A stretch of 61,924 nucleotides of DNA from Alphaproteobacteria bacterium (GTDB lineage: Bacteria > Pseudomonadota > Alphaproteobacteria > UBA828), in the NCBI GenBank assembly GCA_011523425.1, contig WTGU01000084.1:1-61924 (forward strand), written 5' to 3'. The notes beneath the pieces were generated by a model. It had not been told where the DNA came from. It did not search any database and saw nothing but the letters and a program-made list of their open reading frames with translations. Positions within the stretch are counted from its first letter, which is position 1. Each line of letters opens with the position of its first letter. The translations under genes and the position numbers were made by a program. This document shows positions 40,248 through 48,460 of this stretch, one piece after another.

Positions 40248-41684
40248 ATGCAGGGAAAGCTGATGGCGGGCCAGCGGGTGCGGCGGCTGCGGCGGGAGCG
40301 CGGCCTCACCCAGGCGCGCATGGCGGCCCAGCTCGGCATCTCCACCAGCTACCTGAACCTGATCGAGCGCTCGCAGCGGCCGGTCACGGTTCCTTTCCTG
40401 CTCCGGCTCGGCCAGGCCTTCGACGTCGACCTGCAGCGCTTCGCCGAGGACGACGAGGGGAGGGTCACCGCCGCGCTCAGGGAGGTCTTTGGCGACCCCC
40501 TGTTCGCGCGCAGCCAGGTAACGGATCAGGACATCCGCGACGCGGCGCAGGCGAGCCCGGCGCTGGGCGACGCGGTCGTCCTGCTCTTCCGCGCCTACCG
40601 CGACCTGCTGGAGAACGCGATGGACCCGGCGGAGGCGCAGCGCGGCAGTCTATCGTCCGCCGCGGCGGCGGCGGCGGCCGCAGCGGTCCGCGCACCCGGC
40701 GACGAGGTTCAGGAGGCGATGCAGGCCCGCTCCGGCTACGTCCACGAGCTCGAGGAGGCCGCCCAGCGGCTCTGGGCGGAGGCGGGCCTCGAGACCGACG
40801 GCCTCTACGAGGGCCTCCGTGCCGTTCTCACCGACGCTCACGGCCTCCGGGTGCGTATCCTGCCTGCGGAGGTGATGCACGACCTTGTCCGGCGCTACGA
40901 CCGCCACGGCCGCCGCGTGCTGCTGTCGGACGCTCTGGCGCCGGAGGAGCGCGCCTTCCAGCTCGCCCATCAGCTCGCGCTGCTCGGCTGGCGCGAGACG
41001 ATCGACGACCTCGCGGCGGGCTCGGGCCTGGAGGGGGCGGCGCGCGACCTCCTGGTCGTGGAGCTCGCGAACTATTTCGCCGGCGCCTGCCTGATGCCCT
41101 ACGAGCGCTTTCTCGAGGCTGCCGACGGCCTCGCCTACGACATCGACCTCCTCGGCCGCCGCTTCGGGGTCGGGTTCGAGCATGTCTGCGAGCGCCTCGT
41201 CACCCTGCAGCGGCCAGGGGCGAAGGGGCTGCCGTTCTTCCTCGTCCATCTCGACTGCGCGGGCAACGTGCTGCGCCGCGTCGACGCGGGCGGCTTCCGC
41301 TTCGCGCGCTTCGGCGGTCTCTGCCCGCGCTGGGGCGTGCACCGCGCGTTTCAGACCCCCGGCGAGACGCGCGTCGAGATCGTCGAGATGCCGGACGGCG
41401 CACGCTTCCTCACCGTCGCCCGTGCGGTGTCGCGCCCCGGCGCCGGCCACGCGCTGCCCGGCCAGCAGCGGGCCATCGCCATCGGCTGTTCGCTCTCCTA
41501 CGGCGCCGGCCTCGTCTACGGCGCGGGCATCGACCCCGAGCGTCCCGCCGCCGTGACCCCCATCGGCGTCAACTGCCGCCTCTGCGAGCGCACCGATTGC
41601 AGCCAGCGCGCCGTCCCGCCGCCGGGCCGGCGCCTGATCGTGGACGAGAACCAGCAGGGGCTCTCGCCCTGGTTCTTCGCTTGA
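40248..41684 (+). CDS. ScfR/RamB-type XRE-family transcriptional regulator
   Basis: A 478-residue short-chain-fatty-acid regulator. An XRE helix-turn-helix spans about residues 8-62 (RVRRLRRERGLTQARMAAQL, STSYLNLIERSQRPVTVPF). A low-complexity alanine stretch lies at about 139-147. A central IrrE/peptidase-like domain follows (DALAPEERAFQLAHQLALL, ELANYFAGACLMPYERF). The C-terminal ScfR domain has Cys-rich VNCRLCERTDCSQRAVPP near 443-460. Relatives sense acyl-CoA levels and control glyoxylate or methylcitrate genes. Divergent placement next to aceBA strongly suggests control of that operon. ATG at 40248. Confidence 0.88.
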   Translation: MQGKLMAGQRVRRLRRERGLTQARMAAQLGISTSYLNLIERSQRPVTVPFLLRLGQAFDVDLQRFAEDDEGRVTAALREVFGDPLFARSQVTDQDIRDAAQASPALGDAVVLLFRAYRDLLENAMDPAEAQRGSLSSAAAAAAAAAVRAPGDEVQEAMQARSGYVHELEEAAQRLWAEAGLETDGLYEGLRAVLTDAHGLRVRILPAEVMHDLVRRYDRHGRRVLLSDALAPEERAFQLAHQLALLGWRETIDDLAAGSGLEGAARDLLVVELANYFAGACLMPYERFLEAADGLAYDIDLLGRRFGVGFEHVCERLVTLQRPGAKGLPFFLVHLDCAGNVLRRVDAGGFRFARFGGLCPRWGVHRAFQTPGETRVEIVEMPDGARFLTVARAVSRPGAGHALPGQQRAIAIGCSLSYGAGLVYGAGIDPERPAAVTPIGVNCRLCERTDCSQRAVPPPGRRLIVDENQQGLSPWFFA

Positions 41685-41706
41685 CGGACTCCCGCCGCGC
41701 GCGCCG

Positions 41707-42615
41707 TCAGGCGGCAGGCACCACGGCGCCGTCCCAGCCGGCGGACGCCAGCACCGCCTTGTCGACGATCAGCCGCGCCGCCATGGTGGGCCGGGGCGAG
41801 GTGCCGATGCGGAGCTCGCCGACGATGCCGAGCAGCATGTAGGCCTCCCGCCGCGAGAGCCCGGTCCAGCGCGAGACCAGGCCGACGGCGGCATTCGAGG
41901 CGTCCTCGGTCGCCGCTTCCACCGAGGGGCCGTAGCCCACGATCTGCACCGTGCCGTTCTGCTCGAAGATCGGCCGTTCCACCGGGCTCTCCTTGTTGAG
42001 CGCGATCCGCGCCCGCACCCGCGCCGAGCACTCGACCCCGGTGCCGCTGATGATGCCGTCGCTGATCGCAGCATGGGGGTCGGCCATGAAGATCAGCGCG
42101 TCGTCGACCATCACCGGCAGGTGAACGCGGGCGCCGACTCCCACGTCGCGCTGGTCGAAGTCGCCGCCGTAGGGGCCCGCGTGGGAGGGCCGGTAGCCCT
42201 CGGGCGGCATGGTGCTGAGCGTGCCCAGATTGGGGGCGAGCGGGATCGCCACCCGGTTTCCGAACCAGGCCTGCCCGTCGCGGATCGGGCAGGAGACGAT
42301 GGCGGGCTCGGCGAATTCCTCCTTGAGGACGCCGAAGTCGCGCAGCACCGCGTTGGCGCCCTCGCCGAAGGGCTCGATCGCGAGCAGGTCGATCGCCACC
42401 GAATCCCCCGGCCGCGCGCCGCTGACGGCGATCGGGCCGGTCACCGGCGCGAGCGGATGCCCCTCCGAGGCCGGCGTGAACGGCGTCGGCACCGCGGCGA
42501 TGTCCTCGATGTCGTCGAAGGCGCCGTCGACGGTGACCTCGATCTCCGTGCCGGGGTCGATGGTCATGGCCGGCGGCGTGGCCGGGCTGACGGTGAAGAG
42601 GTAGGTCTTGGCCAT
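41707..42615 (-). CDS. Acetamidase/formamidase-family protein
   Basis: A 302-residue FmdA/AmdA-type amidase. Family stretches are DPGTEIEVTVDGAFDDIEDI near residues 21-40, GPIAVSGARPGDSVAIDLLA (about 61-80), GPYGGDFDQRDVGVGARVHL and MADPHAAISDGIISGTGVEC (about 175-194), which corresponds to the metal/active-site GDxHaxqGDGEvxGT region but with Ile-Ile replacing the usual Glu-Val/Ile. It may hydrolyse small amides to ammonia and acids. It lies 24 bp downstream of a Rieske oxygenase gene, on the same strand, so the two are probably co-transcribed. Confidence 0.82.
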   Translation of the reverse strand: MAKTYLFTVSPATPPAMTIDPGTEIEVTVDGAFDDIEDIAAVPTPFTPASEGHPLAPVTGPIAVSGARPGDSVAIDLLAIEPFGEGANAVLRDFGVLKEEFAEPAIVSCPIRDGQAWFGNRVAIPLAPNLGTLSTMPPEGYRPSHAGPYGGDFDQRDVGVGARVHLPVMVDDALIFMADPHAAISDGIISGTGVECSARVRARIALNKESPVERPIFEQNGTVQIVGYGPSVEAATEDASNAAVGLVSRWTGLSRREAYMLLGIVGELRIGTSPRPTMAARLIVDKAVLASAGWDGAVVPAA

Positions 42616-42639
42616 CGTGGGGCTCCGGGGGTGCTGGGG

Positions 42640-43776
42640 TCAGCCGGCGAGCGCGGCGTCGCGCACGTGGTGGAAGTTCTGCAGGCCGATCTCGTTCCGG
42701 CCGAACACGATCTCGCGCTGGATGCCGGCGGCGAGGTTCGCCTGCACGCCCTCCATCACGGCGAAGTCCTCGGTGTCCAGCACGCCGAGCGCGAGCCGCA
42801 TCATCTCGTCCCAGTCCCGCCCGGAGCGATCGTCCGCGGGCGAGGCGAAGCTGAAGCGGCACATCGTGGTGTCCGGCCGCGCGGGGTCCGGGAAGAAGCG
42901 GACCAGCTCCACGTGCGGGCCCTGGCTGATGAACACCGCGTTGGGGAAGAGGCGATAGACGATGGTCGCGTGCGGCAGCACCCGCCAGCCTGCGGGATCG
43001 CCATCGCGCTGATCCTCGATGCTGCGGCGCGGCGCCACCAGCCGCGCGTGGCGGCCCAGCGCCTCGTAGAGGAAGACCGTGCCGAACAGCGTCTTGCCGA
43101 TGGAGCCGCGGTGCAGGATGGGCACGTGGTAGTACTCGAGGAAGGTATCCACGCCGAGCTTCCAGTTCATCCGCTTGGTCCAGGCGTGGCTGCCGCGGTG
43201 GCGGTAGCCGCCGAGCCCGTAGGCCGCGAGCTCCGGCCCGAGGGGGCCCAGCGCGGCATCGAGGTCGAGCGCGCCTGCAGGGTCGAGCAGCAGCCAGACG
43301 AGGCCGTCCCGCTCCGCCGCGGGGAAGCGCACCAGCCTCTCCTCCCCCACCGCGATGTGGGGGAAGTGCTCGCCCGCCGGCTGCGCCCTGAGCACGCCGC
43401 AGCGGTCATAGGACCAGTTGTGATAGGGGCAGGCGAAGGCCTTGCCGACGTGGCCCGCGCCGTCGAGCAGGCGGGCGCCGCGGTGGCGGCAGGTGTTGAG
43501 CAGGCCCTGCACCGTGCCGTCGTCGCCGCGCATCAGCAGCACCGGCACGCCGGCGATGTCGAGGGTGAGGTAGTCGCCGGGGGCGGCGATCTCGCAGCCG
43601 AAGGCGAGCGGCAGCGGGTGGCGGCGGAAGAGCGCCTCCTTCTCCGCCGCCAGTGCGTCCGTGCAGGTGTAGCGCCTGCCGTCCACCGTCATGGCGGCAT
43701 CGGCCTCGGGCAGGGCGCTGCGGCCGATGCGGTCGAGCGCTTCGGTGGCGAGGCGTCGCTCGGTCTCTGGCTGCAC
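42640..43776 (-). CDS. Rieske non-heme iron oxygenase, alpha subunit
   Basis: A 378-residue ring-hydroxylating or N-demethylating oxygenase. The Rieske centre is Cys96-His98 (CRHRG) and Cys116-His119 (CPYHNWSY). The mononuclear iron site is in NWKLGVDTFLEYYHVPILHR with His217 and His222; a C-terminal Asp is expected near residue 340. It needs electron-transfer partners not found next to it. GTG start at 43776, with AAGAGG 5 bp upstream; the frame is open far upstream across the divergent gene, which is not coding. The downstream amidase may act on its product. Confidence 0.87.
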   Translation of the reverse strand: MQPETERRLATEALDRIGRSALPEADAAMTVDGRRYTCTDALAAEKEALFRRHPLPLAFGCEIAAPGDYLTLDIAGVPVLLMRGDDGTVQGLLNTCRHRGARLLDGAGHVGKAFACPYHNWSYDRCGVLRAQPAGEHFPHIAVGEERLVRFPAAERDGLVWLLLDPAGALDLDAALGPLGPELAAYGLGGYRHRGSHAWTKRMNWKLGVDTFLEYYHVPILHRGSIGKTLFGTVFLYEALGRHARLVAPRRSIEDQRDGDPAGWRVLPHATIVYRLFPNAVFISQGPHVELVRFFPDPARPDTTMCRFSFASPADDRSGRDWDEMMRLALGVLDTEDFAVMEGVQANLAAGIQREIVFGRNEIGLQNFHHVRDAALAG

Positions 43777-43905
43777 GGAAACCTCTTGCCGGCTGCGTCG
43801 CGCCCATACTAACCGATTGCGGCGGACGGGGCCGTGCAGAGACAATGCTTCATGCCCCTGCGGGCATAGCATCTGCACAACCCGGTTAAGTGACGTGAAC
43901 GACCG

Positions 43906-45060
43906 ATGACCGATCCAGCCGAGAACCAGGACCTCGCGATCACCCTCGGCGTCGAGGAGGAGTTCTTCCTCGTCGATCCCGAGACTCGCGATCTCCTCGC
44001 CGATCCCGACGAAGGCATCTTCGAGCACTGCCAGGCGAACGCCGGCCCCCACAAGGTCGTGCACGAGTTCCTGCGCTCCCAGATCGAGACCAACACGCGG
44101 GTGTGCAACTCGGTGTCCGAGGTGCGCCAGGCGTTGATCGAGACCCGGCGGCTCGTCGTCGAGGCGGCCGAGGCGCACGGTGTTGCGGTCATGGCCTCCT
44201 CCTCCCACCCCTTCGCCTCGTGGCGGGAGCAGGCGCCCACGCCCGGGGAGCGCTACCGCCGCTTCGCGTCCACCTATCGGGAGACCGTGCGCCGCACCCT
44301 CGTCGGCGGCATGCACGTCCACGCCGGCTTCGGCGATGACGATGTGCGCATCCGGGTGATGACCGCGCTCAGGCGCTACCTGCCGCTGCTGCAGGCTCTC
44401 TCCTCGTCCTCGCCGTTCAACAGCGGGCACGATACCGGGTACAAGTCCTATCGGCTCACCGTGATGGGCGCCCTGCCGCGCACCGGGCTGCCCGGCCCGC
44501 TCGACTCCCGGGCCGATTACGACGACCTCGTCTCCGACTACCGGCGCATGGACTACATCGGCGATGCCAGCGAGCTCTGGTGGGACATCCGCCCTTCCAG
44601 GGCCTATCCGACCATCGAGCTGCGGATCTGCGACGTCTGCACGGGCATCGAGGATGCGATGAGCGTCGTCGCGCTCTATGCCGCCCTGGTCCGCCGGCTC
44701 TGGCGCCGGGAGCGGGACGGCGCGCTGCCGCCCGAGCCGCGCACCGAGCTCATCGCGCAGGATCGCTGGATTGCCCAGCGCTACGGCGTGCACGCCTTTT
44801 TCGGCGATAGCGCTGCCGGCAGCGGGCGCGTGGACATCCACGACTACGTGAGCGCGCTGGTCGACGAGCTTGCGGCGGACGCCCGCGCGCTCGGCTGCGA
44901 GACGGAGCTGCGTCGCGCGCTCACCATCGTCAGGGAGGGCACCGGCGCGGATCGCCAGATCGACCTCTACCGCCTGCGGCGCCTGGAGGGCGACACGGAA
45001 GACGAAGCCCTGCACCGCGTGGTCGATATGGTGCTGGCCGAGACCAAGGCGGGGCTCTAG
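43906..45060 (+). CDS. YbdK-family carboxylate-amine ligase
   Basis: A 384-residue GCS2-type ATP-dependent ligase related to glutamate-cysteine ligase. TLGVEEEFFLVDPETRDL (about residues 10-27), ETNTRVCNSVSEVRQALIET (about 65-84), GMHVHAGFGDDDVRIRVM (about 139-156) and WWDIRPSRAYPTIELRICDV are family motifs. YbdK shows weak glutamate-cysteine ligase activity; the physiological substrate is unknown. ATG at 43906 following the divergent Rieske gene. About 165 bp separate it from parE, and parE has its own promoter. Confidence 0.9.
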   Translation: MTDPAENQDLAITLGVEEEFFLVDPETRDLLADPDEGIFEHCQANAGPHKVVHEFLRSQIETNTRVCNSVSEVRQALIETRRLVVEAAEAHGVAVMASSSHPFASWREQAPTPGERYRRFASTYRETVRRTLVGGMHVHAGFGDDDVRIRVMTALRRYLPLLQALSSSSPFNSGHDTGYKSYRLTVMGALPRTGLPGPLDSRADYDDLVSDYRRMDYIGDASELWWDIRPSRAYPTIELRICDVCTGIEDAMSVVALYAALVRRLWRRERDGALPPEPRTELIAQDRWIAQRYGVHAFFGDSAAGSGRVDIHDYVSALVDELAADARALGCETELRRALTIVREGTGADRQIDLYRLRRLEGDTEDEALHRVVDMVLAETKAGL

Positions 45061-45144
45061 ACCCGGTCGGTCGTGCCGGCTGGCGACTCAAGCAACCACT
45101 TGTGGTAGCAGGGCGCCTGCGGACCACAACATGTCGAAGGATCG

Positions 45145-45173
45145 TTGGCAGACGCCGCGCCCCTCCCTATAGT
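45145..45173 (+). promoter_or_regulatory. Sigma70-type promoter of parE
   Basis: TTGGCA (45145-45150) and TATAGT (45168-45173) are separated by exactly 17 bp. The -10 box ends 52 bp before the parE ATG. This near-consensus pair is the best promoter in the window. Confidence 0.7.
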
Positions 45174-45225
45174 GGCGCCGGCGCGTCCACGCGCTCGCCG
45201 CAGCAACGGGGCCGTCGTCAGGGCC

Positions 45226-47331
45226 ATGGCCAACACCCTCGATCTCTTCGCCGGGCTCGACGAGAGCGCCTCTGCCGCCCCGGCCAAGAAGGGGAAGGGC
45301 AGGGACAAGGGCAAGGCCGCGCGCAAGGCGCCTGCTGCAGGCCGCCGCCGGCAACAGGCGAAGGCGCAGGCGGCGGCCCCGTCGCCCGCGCGGCCCTCGG
45401 GCGGCTACACGGCGCACGACATCGAGATTCTCGAGGGGCTGGAGCCGGTGCGCCGGCGGCCCGGCATGTACGTGGGCGGCACCGATCAGCGGGCGCTGCA
45501 CCACCTGCTGGCCGAGCTGGTCGACAATGCCATGGACGAGGCGATCGCCGGCCATGCGAGCCGCATCGAGATCGCGCTCCACGGCGACGGCTCGGCGTCG
45601 GTCAGGGACAACGGCCGCGGCATCCCGGTCGACCCGCATCCGAAGTACGAGAACGTCTCCGCGCTCGAGGTGATCCTCACCACGCTACACTCGGGCGGCA
45701 AGTTCGGCGACAAGGTGTATGCGACCTCGGGCGGGCTGCATGGCGTGGGCCTCTCGGTGGTCAACGCGCTCTCCGAGACGCTGACGGTCGAGGTCGCGCG
45801 CGACAGGCGGCTGTGGCGGCAGGGTTACGCCCGCGGGCTGCCCGCCGGCCCGCTGGAAGACGCAGGGCCGGTCACCAACCGGCGCGGCACGCTCGTGCGC
45901 TTCCGCCCCGATCCCGAGATCTTCGGGGCGGCGCTCCGCTTCGGGCCGGGGCCGCTGCACGAGATGGCGCGGACGCGCGCCTACCTCTATCGCGGCGTCG
46001 AGATCCGCTGGTCCTGCGATCCCGCACTGCTCGGCGGTAGCGATGCGGTGCCGGAGAGCGCCGTGCTGCACTATCCGGGCGGGCTCGTGGACTATCTGAA
46101 GGCCACGCTTGGCAGGCGTCACACGCTGACGCCCGCCCCCTTCGCCGGCCAGGGCGCGCTCAACGGCGATGCCGGCCGCCTCGAATGGGCGCTCGCCTGG
46201 CCCGATGACGAGGAGGGCTTCGTCGCCTCGCACTGCAACACGGTGCCGACGAGCGACGGCGGCAGCCACGAGGCCGGCATGCGCGCGGCCCTGGTGCGCG
46301 GACTGAAGGGCTATGGCGCGCTGGTGGGCAACAAGCGTGCCGCCCAGCTCACCGCCGACGACGTGGTGGGCGGCGCCTGTGCGCTGCTCTCGGTGTTCCT
46401 GCGCGAGCCGCAGTTCCAGGGGCAGACCAAGGAGCGCCTGGTCTCGCCCGAGGCGGGCCGCCTGGTGGAGAACGCCCTCGGCGATCACTTCGACCACTGG
46501 CTGTCGGCCGATCCCGCCGCCGCCAACCTGCTGCTGGAGCGCGTCGTCGAGCGCGCCGAGGAGCGGCTCCGGCGTCGCAAGGACCGCGAGGTCGCGCGCA
46601 AGCGCGCCGCCCGCAAGACCCGCCTGCCGGGCAAGCTCGCCGACTGCGCGCGCGAGGCGGCGGCGGGCACCGAGATCTTCCTGGTGGAAGGCGATTCGGC
46701 CGGCGGCTCCGCCAAGCAGGCGCGCAACCGCGAGACCCAGGCGGTGCTGCCGCTGCGCGGCAAGATCCTCAACGTCGCCAGCGCCAGCGCCGACAAGCTG
46801 CGCGGCAACAAGGAGCTGGACGATCTCGTGCAGGCGCTCGGCTGCGGCACCGGCGCGCGCTTCGACGCGAACGCGCTCCGCTACGAGCGCGTCATCATCA
46901 TGACCGACGCCGACGTGGACGGCGCCCATATCGCAGCGCTGCTGATGACCTTCTTCTACCGCCAGATGCCGGGGCTGATCGACGCCGGGCAGCTCTTCCT
47001 GGCGCAGCCCCCGCTCTATCGTCTCGCCCGCGGCGGCACGACCCACTATGCGCGCGACGATGCCGACCGCGACCGGCTGCTCGCCAGCGACTTCGCCGGC
47101 GCCGGCAAGGTCGAGATCAGCCGTTTCAAGGGGCTGGGCGAGATGCCGCCGGCCCAGCTCAAGGAAACCACCATGAACCCGGCAGGGCGCACGCTGCTGC
47201 GCGTCGAGATCGGCGAGGGCGCGGGCACGGCCACCGCGCGCCGGGTCGAGGAGCTGATGGGCCGCCGTCCCGAATCCCGCCTCGCCTTCATCCAGACCCA
47301 CGCCGACAGGGTGACCGCGCTCGACCTCTGA
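45226..47331 (+). CDS. parE: DNA topoisomerase IV subunit B
   Basis: A 701-residue type IIA topoisomerase ATPase subunit that works with ParC to decatenate chromosomes. A basic Lys/Ala-rich leader (about residues 20-60) precedes the GHKL ATPase, with EGLEPVRRRPGMYVGGTD and LVDNAMDEAIAG. The TOPRIM domain has FLVEGDSAGGSAKQ, PLRGKILNV and MTDADVDGAHIAAL. The C-terminus ends FIQTHADRVTALDL, as in alphaproteobacterial ParE and not GyrB (no 170-residue insert). ATG at 45226 is preferred; an upstream TTG lies inside the promoter. Confidence 0.95.
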   Translation: MANTLDLFAGLDESASAAPAKKGKGRDKGKAARKAPAAGRRRQQAKAQAAAPSPARPSGGYTAHDIEILEGLEPVRRRPGMYVGGTDQRALHHLLAELVDNAMDEAIAGHASRIEIALHGDGSASVRDNGRGIPVDPHPKYENVSALEVILTTLHSGGKFGDKVYATSGGLHGVGLSVVNALSETLTVEVARDRRLWRQGYARGLPAGPLEDAGPVTNRRGTLVRFRPDPEIFGAALRFGPGPLHEMARTRAYLYRGVEIRWSCDPALLGGSDAVPESAVLHYPGGLVDYLKATLGRRHTLTPAPFAGQGALNGDAGRLEWALAWPDDEEGFVASHCNTVPTSDGGSHEAGMRAALVRGLKGYGALVGNKRAAQLTADDVVGGACALLSVFLREPQFQGQTKERLVSPEAGRLVENALGDHFDHWLSADPAAANLLLERVVERAEERLRRRKDREVARKRAARKTRLPGKLADCAREAAAGTEIFLVEGDSAGGSAKQARNRETQAVLPLRGKILNVASASADKLRGNKELDDLVQALGCGTGARFDANALRYERVIIMTDADVDGAHIAALLMTFFYRQMPGLIDAGQLFLAQPPLYRLARGGTTHYARDDADRDRLLASDFAGAGKVEISRFKGLGEMPPAQLKETTMNPAGRTLLRVEIGEGAGTATARRVEELMGRRPESRLAFIQTHADRVTALDL

Positions 47332-47904
47332 TCCGGCCGCTCGCTCCGGCGGGGCAGGGCGGACGGCGCCCGCACGACGGGGAGGAAGACGATGTGAGCG
47401 CTGGGATGCCTTCGCCCGCTTCCTCGACGACGGGCGCATCTGCCTCACGAATAACGCGGCCGAGAGGGCGCTGCGTGGCATCTGTCTCGGACGCAAGTCC
47501 CGGTTGTTCGCGGGCGCCGATCGCGGCGGCCAGCGCGCGGCGGTGATGCATGCGCTCATCGGCACCGCCAAGCTCAACGCTGCCGCCCCCCCCAAAGCTT
47601 GGCTCGCCAACGTCCTCAAGCCCTCGCGGCCAGATCTGCGTCGCTCAGTGAAAGCTCCCGCAGGGCCCACCGGCTGGACCGTGGTGCTTTACCAGCCGCG
47701 GTTCTGACGGAATAGATATGAAAAAGATATCTAAATAGTCAGATAATTCACACTAATGATACATGCGATGAGTTATGTTACGCTGCAGATCGCCATTCGC
47801 CGAGACGGCGCGAGAGCTGGAGCGCGAAGGGCGAGTTGGTAGCGCTAACCGACCAGAACTTGTTGTGACTCGCGTTGGCGCCCTCAAAGGAGGAGTGATA
47901 GAGG
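47332..47904. other. Degenerate region with IS66 relic and AT-rich DNA
   Basis: Between parE and the DUF1330 gene. It holds the 3' part of an IS66 transposase frame (47396-47707) and then a short, strikingly AT-rich stretch (47711-47775: for example AAAAAGATATCTAAATAG) unlike anything nearby. No terminal inverted repeats of an intact insertion sequence were seen. Confidence 0.65.
47396..47707 (+). pseudogene. IS66-family transposase (TnpC) C-terminal remnant
   Basis: The frame from 47396 reads ERWDAFARFLDDGRICLTNN, then AAERALRGICLGRKSRLFAG and later RAAVMHALIGTAKLNA with PPKAWLANVLK. This is the conserved C-terminal end of IS66 TnpC, including the NNxAERALR segment with the catalytic Glu. 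No start codon or N-terminal four fifths is present. After the conserved end the frame runs on about 30 codons to a TGA at 47705-47707. It marks an old insertion. Confidence 0.85.
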
Positions 47905-48192
47905 ATGGCGTGCTACCTGGTCGCGGACATGCACATTTCGGACCCGGGGCTATTCCGCGAGTTTGTCGAGGCGGTTCCGGCGACAGTAGAAAAGTATGGC
48001 GGCAGGTACCTGATTCGGGGGGGCAAGTTCGAAGTGGCGCAGGGCGACTGGACGCCCGACCGCGTGGTCGTCATCGAGTTCGGCAGCATGGACCAGGCGA
48101 AGGCATGGTACGATTCGCCAGAATTCGAGGGCCCCAAGCAAACGCTGGCACGCTCCAGCAACTCCAGTTTCATCTTCGTCGAGGGCGTGTAG
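47905..48192 (+). CDS. DUF1330-family protein
   Basis: A 95-residue dimeric alpha-beta-barrel-type protein. MACYLVADMHISDPGLFREF (residues 1-20), GGRYLIRGGKFEVAQGDW (about 32-49), VVVIEFGSMDQAKAWYDSPE (about 54-73) and the final FIFVEGV match DUF1330. The role is unknown; relatives look like small monooxygenase or stress-related proteins. An unusually strong Shine-Dalgarno AAAGGAGGAG (47886-47895) stands 9 bp before the ATG. Codon use is less GC-biased than in the flanking core genes, in line with the SulP gene that follows. Confidence 0.85.
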   Translation: MACYLVADMHISDPGLFREFVEAVPATVEKYGGRYLIRGGKFEVAQGDWTPDRVVVIEFGSMDQAKAWYDSPEFEGPKQTLARSSNSSFIFVEGV

Positions 48193-48460
48193 TACCTACC
48201 ATAGTGACTGGCCTGCTTCCCCGATCAGCCGGGTACGTGCTGCGGCTTGCGGGACGCGCGTGCCATGAAAACGTCTTTCGGACCGGATCGGCAGCTATCC
48301 AGCGCTGAACGAGCCGCTCTGGCGCCCTTCACCCCAGTTGTCGAGACGTCTGGCGTGCGACGCTAAACAAGCCCGCGCACATGCTCCCGTACGACGGCCG
48401 CAACCGGCGACAATTCGAGATCAAACTCGTTTCCGCGCAACGCAGTATCCCGGCAGGTCG

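Noticed and set aside
42640-45015. A 791-codon minus-strand frame extending the Rieske oxygenase upstream
   Set aside because: The extension lies opposite YbdK and is shadow sequence. The GTG at 43776 with AAGAGG upstream gives the family start.
45145-45225. TTG at 45145 as the parE start
   Set aside because: That TTG is the first half of a near-perfect -35 box (TTGGCA) with TATAGT 17 bp downstream, so the added 27 residues would be encoded within the promoter.
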